Assembly: GCF_963677575.1 (NCBI RefSeq)
Contig: NZ_OY782038.1
Span: 1,798,001 to 1,862,000 of the forward strand
Direction of reading: 5' to 3'
DNA length: 64,000 nt
DNA from: an uncultured Draconibacterium sp.
Lineage (GTDB): Bacteria; Bacteroidota; Bacteroidia; Bacteroidales; Prolixibacteraceae
The stretch's first letter is position 1, and each line of letters begins with the position of its first letter. This document shows positions 1-7,286 of this stretch, piece by piece. The notes beneath the pieces are model-generated. The model worked only from the letters and a program-made list of their open reading frames with translations. It did not search any database and was not told the DNA's origin. Position numbers and translations under genes: made by a program.

Positions 1-408
1 CTCACTTCTTTTGCAGACGATGAATATATTGAGCAGATGATATCGGCCGGCGTGGAAGGTTACATGCTAAAACGTTCGGATATTGAGGATTTTGAAAAAG
101 CCATAAAAAAAGTTGCCGATGGAGGAAGTTACTTTTCTTCGGAAATTATAAAAGTAATTTCGCGCAATTTGTATAAAGACAAGGAGCGAAAATCGGGCGA
201 ACAACTACTCGATAAATTTACTTCGCGCGAGAAAGAAATCCTCAACCTGATTTGCAAAGGTCTTAACAATGAACAAATTGCCGAACTCATTCATTTAAGC
301 CCCAAAACGATAGAGAAACACAAAAGTAGTCTCTTCCAAAAAACGGAGACTTTTAACACCGTTAACCTGGTTATTTACGCCTTTAAAAACCAACTTATTT
401 CGTTGTAA
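1..408 (+). CDS. LuxR/NarL-type response regulator, C-terminal part (5' end outside window)
   Basis: The reading frame is open from base 1, so the gene begins before the window and an internal ATG at 37 is not the start. The visible part starts in the end of a receiver domain (LTSFADDEYIEQMISAG, then a GYMLKR segment typical of receiver beta5-alpha5, where the K is the conserved switch-region lysine). It continues into a LuxR-type helix-turn-helix (LTSREKEILNLICKG, then NEQIAELIHLSPKTIEKH) that should bind DNA. The receiver phosphorylation aspartate lies upstream and is not visible. The partner kinase and target genes cannot be named from this fragment. It converges on the PD40-OmpA gene and a shared hairpin separates them. 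Confidence 0.88.
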   Translation, partial: LTSFADDEYIEQMISAGVEGYMLKRSDIEDFEKAIKKVADGGSYFSSEIIKVISRNLYKDKERKSGEQLLDKFTSREKEILNLICKGLNNEQIAELIHLSPKTIEKHKSSLFQKTETFNTVNLVIYAFKNQLISL

Positions 409-461
409 TAATCCGTTTCCATTCGAGAAAAAACAGCAAGCCCAATCCTTATAAGCAAAAA

Positions 462-491
462 GAAAGCTGCTCTTAAAAAAGAACAGCTTTC
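462..491. terminator. Hairpin between convergent genes
   Basis: Arms GAAAGCTG (462-469) and CAGCTTTC (484-491) pair around an A-rich loop. Read on the minus strand the stem is followed by TTTTTGC, so it fits best as the terminator of the PD40-OmpA gene. It may also stop the response regulator transcript. Confidence 0.65.
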
Positions 492-512
492 GGATGATTG
501 GTATACTTAATA

Positions 513-2057
513 CTAATTTCCATTCATTTCAAGAATCGTAAATTCTGTTCTACGGTTTTTACGATGATCTGCTGCGGAACATGGAACTCCGTCATCACAA
601 TGGTTTACTAACTGTGATTCGCCATATCCTTTGGCTGTTATTCTGTCCTCATCTATACCTTTGCTTACGATATAACCAACTGCTGAATCTGAACGTTTCT
701 GACTCAGGATTTGGTTGTAAGCATCACTACCACGACAATCTGTGTGCGATCCCAATTCAACTTTCCAGTCAGGATTATCTTTCATTACTTTTACCAACTT
801 ATCCAGTTCAACTTCAGATGCCGGCAAAATATTCCATTTGTCAAAGTCATAATAAATATTCTCCATAACAAACTTCTGTTTAACTTCAACTTTTTCTACC
901 CACAATGTATCGCGAATAACTCCAAAAGGTTTTCCAACAGTTGAAATTGTTTTCGAATCATTCATATAACCATCAATATTACTGGCTACAGAATAGGTTT
1001 GGTCTTTTTTCAATTCTTTCTTAAACAGAATGCCTGCAATCAACTCTGCAACTCCGCCAAATGTAATTTTGGCATCTTTCATTGGTTCCATTGTATTCCT
1101 GTCCATAACAACCAGTTCAAGATCGTATATACCTTCAAGGAGGACCTTATAAATATCGTCGCTTCCCATTCCTCCGTCTTTATTCGAGCAATAATAACCG
1201 ACTTCTTCATCGGGATGAATTACAAAACCAAAATCATCACCGTCAGAGTTTAATTCAGTCAATTCTGCAACGCCGGTAATGTTATCTCCAAACAATCCAA
1301 CATTATAAATATCAAGATCATCGCCCGAGCCTCTTCCGTTTGATGCAAAAATCAGGAATTTGCCTTTATAAATAAACGGGAACATTTCATTTTTATCCGT
1401 ATTTACCGCGTCGCCCAAATTTTGCATCTCTCCCCAGGTTCCGTTTGTGCGAACCGACATGTAAATATCTGTTCCTCCAAGTCCCTTTTCAGGAATATCT
1501 GAAACAAAATACAGAGTATCTCCAGTAGCCGTAATACTCGGATGTCCTACCGAATATGTAGGATCATTAAATGGTAACTCACCGGTTTTCTGCCATTCGC
1601 CATCCACTTTTTTAGCAATGATAATTTTGAGGCGAATATCTGCCTTTTGATAAACTTTATTTCGAACCTCGGGATTTTCGAAATTACTTAAGGTTACAAA
1701 AAGCTCTCCGGTTGCCTCGCAATACGAAACCGGTCCGGCATGATAACCTTCACTTGCCGAAGCCAGCTTAACACTCTTGCCCGATTTTACATTTCCTTTT
1801 GTATCCGTAGGAGTAGAATACAGATTATAATAAATTTTCTTATCAGAACCACTATTTAACTTCTCAATCTCTTCATCAGTATAAGCAGAATACCAAAGTT
1901 CATTACCCACGAAGCCCGGGCCAAAATCACTTTGTGTTGTATTCAGGTTGGTCTTTTCGGTATCAAGCTTGACCATCTTTTTGAAATAAACGCATTCTTG
2001 TTGAGCAAACACCAACATTGGTATAAATGCAAAAAGAAAAAGTAATACTCTTTTCAT
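513..2057 (-). CDS. PD40 beta-propeller / OmpA-family outer-membrane protein (PorE-like architecture)
   Basis: A 514-residue exported protein with an N-terminal signal peptide (MKRVLLFLFAFIPMLVFAQQ). Residues about 60-300 hold PD40/WD40-like propeller blades (GHPSITATGDTLYFVSD, GGTDIYMS, FIYKGKFLIFASNG, DLDIY). Residues about 305-390 look like a carboxypeptidase-regulatory-like beta domain (DLELVVMDRNTMEPMKDAKI). Residues about 395-510 form an OmpA peptidoglycan-binding domain (IYYDFDKWNI, GSHTDCRGSDAYN, LSQKRSDSAVGYI, RKNRRTEF). The order propeller-CRD-OmpA is that of PorE of the type IX secretion machinery, but the TPR part of PorE is missing, so this is better called a PorE-like paralogue. 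It probably sits in the periplasm, tethered to the outer membrane and peptidoglycan. No neighbour points to a specific role. Confidence 0.85.
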   Translation of the reverse strand: MKRVLLFLFAFIPMLVFAQQECVYFKKMVKLDTEKTNLNTTQSDFGPGFVGNELWYSAYTDEEIEKLNSGSDKKIYYNLYSTPTDTKGNVKSGKSVKLASASEGYHAGPVSYCEATGELFVTLSNFENPEVRNKVYQKADIRLKIIIAKKVDGEWQKTGELPFNDPTYSVGHPSITATGDTLYFVSDIPEKGLGGTDIYMSVRTNGTWGEMQNLGDAVNTDKNEMFPFIYKGKFLIFASNGRGSGDDLDIYNVGLFGDNITGVAELTELNSDGDDFGFVIHPDEEVGYYCSNKDGGMGSDDIYKVLLEGIYDLELVVMDRNTMEPMKDAKITFGGVAELIAGILFKKELKKDQTYSVASNIDGYMNDSKTISTVGKPFGVIRDTLWVEKVEVKQKFVMENIYYDFDKWNILPASEVELDKLVKVMKDNPDWKVELGSHTDCRGSDAYNQILSQKRSDSAVGYIVSKGIDEDRITAKGYGESQLVNHCDDGVPCSAADHRKNRRTEFTILEMNGN

Positions 2058-2202
2058 AATTATTTGAATTTAGGATTTTCAGAAAACTTGTTAAATATTA
2101 TACATATAAAATATTAAGAGAGCATCCAGCTTCTTAATACGACCCTTGTTTTTGCAACTTTCAATTGCATTTAGAGTCACCAAGTTAGACTATTTTATGT
2201 AA

Positions 2203-3618
2203 TTAATCAAGCCTTTTTCTGAGCATTACCACATTTTCGACGTGATGTGTATGGGGAAACATATCAACGGGCTGAATTTTCTCAATTTGGTACAGCGAAT
2301 CAAGCATTGCAAGGTCGCGTGCCTGAGTGGCGGGATTACAACTAACATAAACAATTTTACGCGGCTCCATCTCCAATATTGTTTCTACAACATCGGCATG
2401 CATTCCGGCCCTTGGAGGATCGGTAATTACCACTTCCGGCTTACCGTGTTTCTTGATAAATGCCTCATTCAGGACATCTTTCATATCACCTGCATAAAAC
2501 AATGTATTTTCTATGTCATTCAGTTCTGAATTTATCTTAGCGTCCTCAATCGCTTCAGGCACATATTCAATCCCCACTACTTTTTTCGCCTTTTTAGCCA
2601 CAAAATTGGCTATTGTTCCGGTTCCGGTGTACAGGTCGTAAACCGTTTCATCTCCTGTAAATTCAGCAAAATCACGGGCTACTTTGTACAACTCGTAAGC
2701 TTGCTCGGAGTTGGTTTGATAGAAGCTTTTTGGGCCGATTTTAAACTTTAATCCCTCCATCTCTTCCAGCACATAATCGCGTCCCGAAAACACTTCTATT
2801 TCCTGATCCGTAATCGTATCATTTCCTTTTGTATTAATAACATACATCAGCGACGTAATCGCGGGAAACTCGTTCTTTACTGCCTCCAGCAACTGTTTGC
2901 GCGCCGGCTCATCTTCGTAAAAGAAACTTACAATAACCATCAACTCTCCGGTTGAGGTAGTCCTGATTATCAGCGTTCTTAAAAATCCACTCTGCTCGCG
3001 AATATCGAAGAAAGAAAGTTTTTCCTTAAGGGAATAATCATAAATAAAGTTGCGAATTTGGTTCGACGGATCGTCCTGCAACCAGCATTTATCAATATTC
3101 ACCACTTTATCAAACAAGCCGGGAACGTGAAACCCAAGTGCGTTCGGATCTTTTATTTCTTCATCGCGTTCAATCTCCTCAAAACTCAACCATCGTTTAT
3201 TTGAGAACGTGAACTCCATTTTATTTCTGTAGAATGTGTTCTTTTCGGAACCAAGTATTGGCAGCATTTCAGGCATTTCCACTTTTCCAATCCTTGAAAG
3301 TTGATCCTGAACTTGTTTTTGCTTGTAATACAATTGTTTTTCGTAAGGAAGAATTTGCCATTTACATCCACCACAAACCCCAAAATGCTTACAAAAAGCT
3401 TCAGCCCTGTCTTCACTGTATGCTTTAAACTCTTTAACAATGGCTTCCTGGTAACGTTTTCTTTTCTTTGTTACCTGTAAGTCAACCACATCGCCCGGAA
3501 TGGCCAATTTTGTAAAAACAACTACATCACCAACACGTGCCACAGCTTTTCCTTCTGCACCAATATCTTCAATTTTTACATTTTCGTAAAACGGTTTCGT
3601 TCTTTTTCTTCTTCCCAC
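2203..3618 (-). CDS. rlmD: 23S rRNA (uracil-1939-C5)-methyltransferase RlmD
   Basis: A 471-residue SAM-dependent rRNA m5U methyltransferase of the RlmD/TrmA family. An N-terminal TRAM domain (about 5-65) precedes the Fe-S cluster cysteines in CKHFGVCGGCKW (about 77-88) with a fourth Cys near 178 (NIDKCWLQ). The C-terminal Rossmann fold shows the SAM site VYDLYTGTGTIANFVA, motif ITDPPRAGMH and the catalytic-cysteine segment VYVSCNPATQARDLAML; the general-base region is near the C-terminus (DMFPHTHHVENV). Length is normal for the family. The start is GTG at 3618; no ATG is available without losing the TRAM domain. A TATATTTG box lies 18 bases upstream, implying a very short leader. RlmD and the less specific RlmCD are hard to tell apart, so the exact target uracil is inferred. 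Confidence 0.9.
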   Translation of the reverse strand: MGRRKRTKPFYENVKIEDIGAEGKAVARVGDVVVFTKLAIPGDVVDLQVTKKRKRYQEAIVKEFKAYSEDRAEAFCKHFGVCGGCKWQILPYEKQLYYKQKQVQDQLSRIGKVEMPEMLPILGSEKNTFYRNKMEFTFSNKRWLSFEEIERDEEIKDPNALGFHVPGLFDKVVNIDKCWLQDDPSNQIRNFIYDYSLKEKLSFFDIREQSGFLRTLIIRTTSTGELMVIVSFFYEDEPARKQLLEAVKNEFPAITSLMYVINTKGNDTITDQEIEVFSGRDYVLEEMEGLKFKIGPKSFYQTNSEQAYELYKVARDFAEFTGDETVYDLYTGTGTIANFVAKKAKKVVGIEYVPEAIEDAKINSELNDIENTLFYAGDMKDVLNEAFIKKHGKPEVVITDPPRAGMHADVVETILEMEPRKIVYVSCNPATQARDLAMLDSLYQIEKIQPVDMFPHTHHVENVVMLRKRLD

Positions 3619-3635
3619 AGTTATCTAATTTTGCG

Positions 3636-3643
3636 CAAATATA
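3636..3643 (-). promoter_or_regulatory. Bacteroidota -7 box upstream of rlmD
   Basis: Minus-strand TATATTTG matches TAnnTTTG and lies 18 bases before the GTG start. A clear -33 TTTG at the usual distance was not found, so this is a single-box call. Confidence 0.5.
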
Positions 3644-3790
3644 ATTCAATATTCATTATTGCATTATTATTGCATAAACAGTCATTTCCCAAATAAGAAT
3701 AGATTTTCCCAATGTGGGAAAACCAGCATATTTTATCTACACAAAAGTGAATTTATGTTTTACAAAGCTTTTCTGCTTTAATCATTTCCT

Positions 3791-3798
3791 TATATTTG
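3791..3798 (+). promoter_or_regulatory. -7 box upstream of the 6S-like RNA
   Basis: TATATTTG on the plus strand matches the Bacteroidota -7 consensus. Transcription from it would begin near 3805 and run into the structured RNA candidate. The -33 region is weak. Confidence 0.45.
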
Positions 3799-3841
3799 CT
3801 ATTGATTTAATGGTTGGTTTTATTTTCAATAAGTAAAACTT

Positions 3842-3966
3842 AAAAGGGGAAAGCGACTTCTGTATTTATGATTGGTTTTGTGTTTAGGGGTTTGTAAATT
3901 ATCAATCATCTTCAAAAAGCGTCCATAGAGCTTTCCCCTTCCTTTTTGCCCGAGAGGGCATTTTTT
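3842..3966 (+). ncRNA. 6S-like regulatory RNA candidate with intrinsic terminator
   Basis: No ORF covers this stretch, but it folds like a 6S RNA. The closing stem pairs AAGGGGAAAGC (3844-3854) with GCTTTCCCCTT (3930-3940). The terminal stem pairs ATGATTG (3868-3874) with CAATCAT (3903-3909). Unpaired bubbles lie between on both sides, as in the open-promoter mimic of 6S RNA. A textbook terminator follows: TGCCC-GAGA-GGGCA (3947-3960) and then TTTTTT. A TATATTTG promoter box lies about 45 bases upstream. Bacteroidota are known to carry a 6S-Flavo class. Assignment to that class is inferred; transcription of a structured small RNA is well supported. Confidence 0.6.
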
Positions 3967-4061
3967 ACGTCTAATTTTATACAAATTTTAGCTGCGACTT
4001 TATTAAAAAGTGGATCACCTGAAAAATCCGGTGGATTAATTTAGAAATTGACAATAATTTC

Positions 4062-4587
4062 ATACCTGCCGGCGGCCTTCATTTTTGTCTTACCACAAAA
4101 ACGAAGCAAAAAACGCAAGGCTGCTTTTGGTCACTACCCTGCGTTTTTATAAAACCCAAGTTCGGACGGGTGATCTCCTCGCCTACTCGGAGCTTCCCGC
4201 TCTCACTACGGTTTTATTTTAGCTCCGGGCAACGACCAAAAGAGGCCGTCCTCTTAAGCAACGTCACTGCATCGGAGCAGGGCCTCGGCCGGTGAGCCGG
4301 AAAAACAAGTGGTGACGACGTAAAAAAATTACTGCTGTTTGAGGAAGTACGACTGCCTGTCCCGATCGTAGCATCGGGAAGTTTCAGTAATTTTAGTCGG
4401 CATCGCGTAGCTTTTCCGAGAGAGGCGGGCGCAGCCTTGGTTTTCTGTCTATCTCTTTGGGCTAAGCCAAAGAGTAGAATCCGGCTGATAAGCCAAAAGA
4501 ATGTTGCTTATTTCTGGTAGCTTTTATTCAATATTGAAACTTCTGGGTGAGGTATTTTTTCTTCTTCACCTACTTATTAATGTGATC
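4062..4587 (+). repeat. Dispersed structured repeat, copy A (long form)
   Basis: This intergenic stretch recurs twice more in the window. Its right part (4306-4587) is almost identical to the inverted copy at 31539-31821. Its left and middle parts match 63527-63960 more loosely (for example TTCGGACGGGTGATCTCCTC and GGAGCTTCCCGCTCTCACTA occur in both). It contains several internal hairpins, including CTCTTTGG-GCTAAG-CCAAAGAG and CCCGAT-CGTAGC-ATCGGG. Short ORFs across it are not conserved and are not believed to be genes. The stretch 4588-4839 shows nothing recognisable beyond the leader of the next gene. Confidence 0.85.
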
Positions 4588-4839
4588 CGTTTTAGTGTAA
4601 GCTTACAATTCTACGCTGATCTTCTGAACGACTCTAAATACAGGCTAACCACCTCCCCTGATTAAAGAAAATTATCATCTTTATAACAAATGTCATAATG
4701 ATGCCCAATATCGTAATGTTCCAAACAAATGTTATAAAAATATTACATACCTTGTCATTTTCACATCAGCTAAAACTATGACGAATCCATCTTCAACATA
4801 TTCAATAGACGAATTTCCAAAATAAGAAGCATATCATCA

Positions 4840-7209
4840 ATGAAAAAAAATCTAAAAACCAACTTTACAAAAGGGCTTACAATTCTTTTTCTCCTTGCCT
4901 CCTTTGCCGGTTACTCACAGGAAAAGAAGCCCGTATTATCAGGAACAGAGCGAGTAAAAATGTTCAGCAAGCAGCAAGAATTAGCTGAATCATCGCCCTA
5001 TAAAGACAATCACTGGCAATATATTGGACCTACCAACATTAGCGGAAGGTGTACTGATGTTGAAGCCATTTCTCCAAGAGGAAACCAATACACCATTTGG
5101 GTTGGATCAGCAACAGGAGGTGTTTGGAAATCGGTAAACGAAGGTACCACTTTTGAACCCGTTTTTGACGAAATGCCAACCGCTTCGATTGGAGATCTGG
5201 CTATCGATCCGCAAAATCATGATGTGGTTTGGATTGGAACCGGAGAAGCCAACATTTTCAGAAGCTCAGATGCAGGATGTGGAGTATTTAAAACCACTGA
5301 TGGAGGAAAAACGTGGGAAGTAATGGGGTTAGAAAACACTCATACTATTGGAAGAATCAGGGTACATCCCCAAAATTCAGATATTGTTTATGTGGCAGCA
5401 ACCGGCCACGAGTGGACGCCTAACGAAGAGCGGGGATTATACAAAACTACTGACGGAGGAGCAACATGGGATAAAATTCTGGAAATAGATGAAAACACCG
5501 GAGTTTTTGATGTTGTGCTCGATCCTTCCGATCCTGAAACTATTTACGCCACAAATTGGGAAAGAATGCGTTTAAAATGGAACGACCCGAGAACATTCGA
5601 AAAAACCAGAAACTGCGGAATTTGGAAATCAACCGACGGCGGAAGAAACTGGAAGCAAATAAACAAAGGTCTACCCGAAGCAAAAGATCGTGGTCGTATT
5701 GGAATTGACATTTCTCCAACCAATCCAAACGTACTGTATGCATTACTCGACAATTACGAAATTGCTTACAAAGCAAAAAAAGGGGAACTGGATTCCTACA
5801 ACCGCCAGAAACAAGATGTTATAAAAGGTGCTACCGTGTATAAATCTACCAACGCTGGAGAAACATGGCAGCAAACCAGCGGTTTAACACCCGAGACAAA
5901 AGTCTATATGGAAAATCATTCGGGAACCTATGGTTGGGTTTTCGGACAAATCAGAGTTGATCCGAAGGATGAAAATACCATTTATACTATGGGAATCTGG
6001 TTAAATAAATCGACTGACGGAGGGAAAACATTCACACCAATCCGCGATCCTCACTCCGACCACCACGGACTTTGGATCGATCCAAACAACACAAACTACC
6101 TTATTGACGCACAAGATGGCGGTATTTCGATATCGTACGACAAAGGCGAAACATGGAAACACCCGATTGAACCGCTGCCACTGGCACAATTTTATAATGT
6201 AGCTTTTGATTACAGCACGCCTTTTCGTGTTTTTGGATCAATTCAGGATCATCACAGTTATTTCGGAACTGTAGATCTCTCGTACGGAAGAGACCGGGCC
6301 CGACAAGTTGAATTTGAGCACACCTTGGGCGCTGAAGGAAGTACACACGTAATTGATCCGCGCGATAACAACACCGTTTACGCGAGTGTTTATTACGGTA
6401 ACCTGGCACGTGCCGAAATGGATAATTATCCGGCAAGCACCAAACAGGTCCTTCCTCCGAATTATCCTGATGAGCCGGCTTTACGCGGACAGTGGGTTTC
6501 GCCAATAGTGATGTCGCCACACAACAAAGACATTATTTATTTCGGCACCCAGTATGTTATGAAATCCATCGATAAAGGAAGCACCTGGGAAAAAATCAGC
6601 CCCGACTTAAGCTTTAACGATCCTGATAAATTTGGCGATATAAACTACCAAACTATCCAATCCCTGGATGAATCACCATTACTGGCAGGCTTACTTTATG
6701 CAGGAACCGACGATGGCCGGATTTGGCGAACCAAAGACGGAGGTAAAAACTGGGATGAAATCAGAAGCGGAGCAGTTCCTCAACGCTGGGTATCCAGAAT
6801 CATCGCATCGAAGTACGAGCTTGGAACTGTTTACATGACACAGACCGGAAGACGTGATGATGACTTCCAGGTATATGTATGGAAATCAACCGACTTTGGC
6901 GAAACGTGGCAAGATATTTCAGGAGACATTCCCGTAGGTCCGGTTAATGTCATTCGCGAAGATCCGTTCAATCCCGATGTTTTATACCTCGGCACCGATG
7001 CATCAGTGTACATCAGCAAAGACAAAGGTGAGAGCTGGAATGTATTGGGCGACCTGCCATTTGCCTACGTACACGACCTGCAAATTCACCCGCGTGATAA
7101 CATGCTTATTATTGCGACACATGGCCGCGGTGTTTTTGTTATGGATGCAAATCCAATCAACGAGAAAGAAAAATTTACGCGCCGCAGAAGATATGAACCT
7201 GAACCATAA
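4840..7209 (+). CDS. Secreted Asp-box (BNR / sortilin-like) beta-propeller protein 1
   Basis: A 789-residue exported protein with a signal peptide ending near FAGYSQEK. The rest is repeated Asp-box motifs of the S-x-D-x-G-x-T-W type: KTTDGGKTWEV, KTTDGGATWDK, KSTDGGRNWKQ, KSTNAGETWQQ, ISYDKGETWK, KSIDKGSTWEK, RTKDGGKNWDE, KSTDFGETWQD and ISKDKGESWNV. These form VPS10/sortilin- or sialidase-like propellers; one of about 10 blades or two propellers is likely. Homologues are usually named glycosyl hydrolase or VPS10-domain protein, but Asp-boxes are structural, and I see no catalytic set that proves a glycosidase. The C-terminus ends in a basic/acidic tail with no T9SS domain. It is followed by a terminator and then by a related gene in the same direction. 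Confidence 0.85.
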   Translation: MKKNLKTNFTKGLTILFLLASFAGYSQEKKPVLSGTERVKMFSKQQELAESSPYKDNHWQYIGPTNISGRCTDVEAISPRGNQYTIWVGSATGGVWKSVNEGTTFEPVFDEMPTASIGDLAIDPQNHDVVWIGTGEANIFRSSDAGCGVFKTTDGGKTWEVMGLENTHTIGRIRVHPQNSDIVYVAATGHEWTPNEERGLYKTTDGGATWDKILEIDENTGVFDVVLDPSDPETIYATNWERMRLKWNDPRTFEKTRNCGIWKSTDGGRNWKQINKGLPEAKDRGRIGIDISPTNPNVLYALLDNYEIAYKAKKGELDSYNRQKQDVIKGATVYKSTNAGETWQQTSGLTPETKVYMENHSGTYGWVFGQIRVDPKDENTIYTMGIWLNKSTDGGKTFTPIRDPHSDHHGLWIDPNNTNYLIDAQDGGISISYDKGETWKHPIEPLPLAQFYNVAFDYSTPFRVFGSIQDHHSYFGTVDLSYGRDRARQVEFEHTLGAEGSTHVIDPRDNNTVYASVYYGNLARAEMDNYPASTKQVLPPNYPDEPALRGQWVSPIVMSPHNKDIIYFGTQYVMKSIDKGSTWEKISPDLSFNDPDKFGDINYQTIQSLDESPLLAGLLYAGTDDGRIWRTKDGGKNWDEIRSGAVPQRWVSRIIASKYELGTVYMTQTGRRDDDFQVYVWKSTDFGETWQDISGDIPVGPVNVIREDPFNPDVLYLGTDASVYISKDKGESWNVLGDLPFAYVHDLQIHPRDNMLIIATHGRGVFVMDANPINEKEKFTRRRRYEPEP

Positions 7210-7231
7210 AGTTTGCATTATCCATTATATA

Positions 7232-7268
7232 AAGGTCGTTTACTCTAGTTTAAACGACCTTGTTTTTA
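7232..7268 (+). terminator. Intrinsic terminator between the two Asp-box genes
   Basis: A perfect stem AAGGTCGTTTA / TAAACGACCTT with an eight-base loop is followed by GTTTTTAT. It also shows that a TTG start at 7260 for the next gene is wrong, because that codon is inside the hairpin. Confidence 0.85.
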
Positions 7269-7286
7269 TCTAAATATCATTTCACC

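Noticed and set aside
7260..7286. TTG start nine codons upstream of the second Asp-box gene.
   Set aside because: The codon lies inside the preceding terminator and it would spoil the signal peptide.
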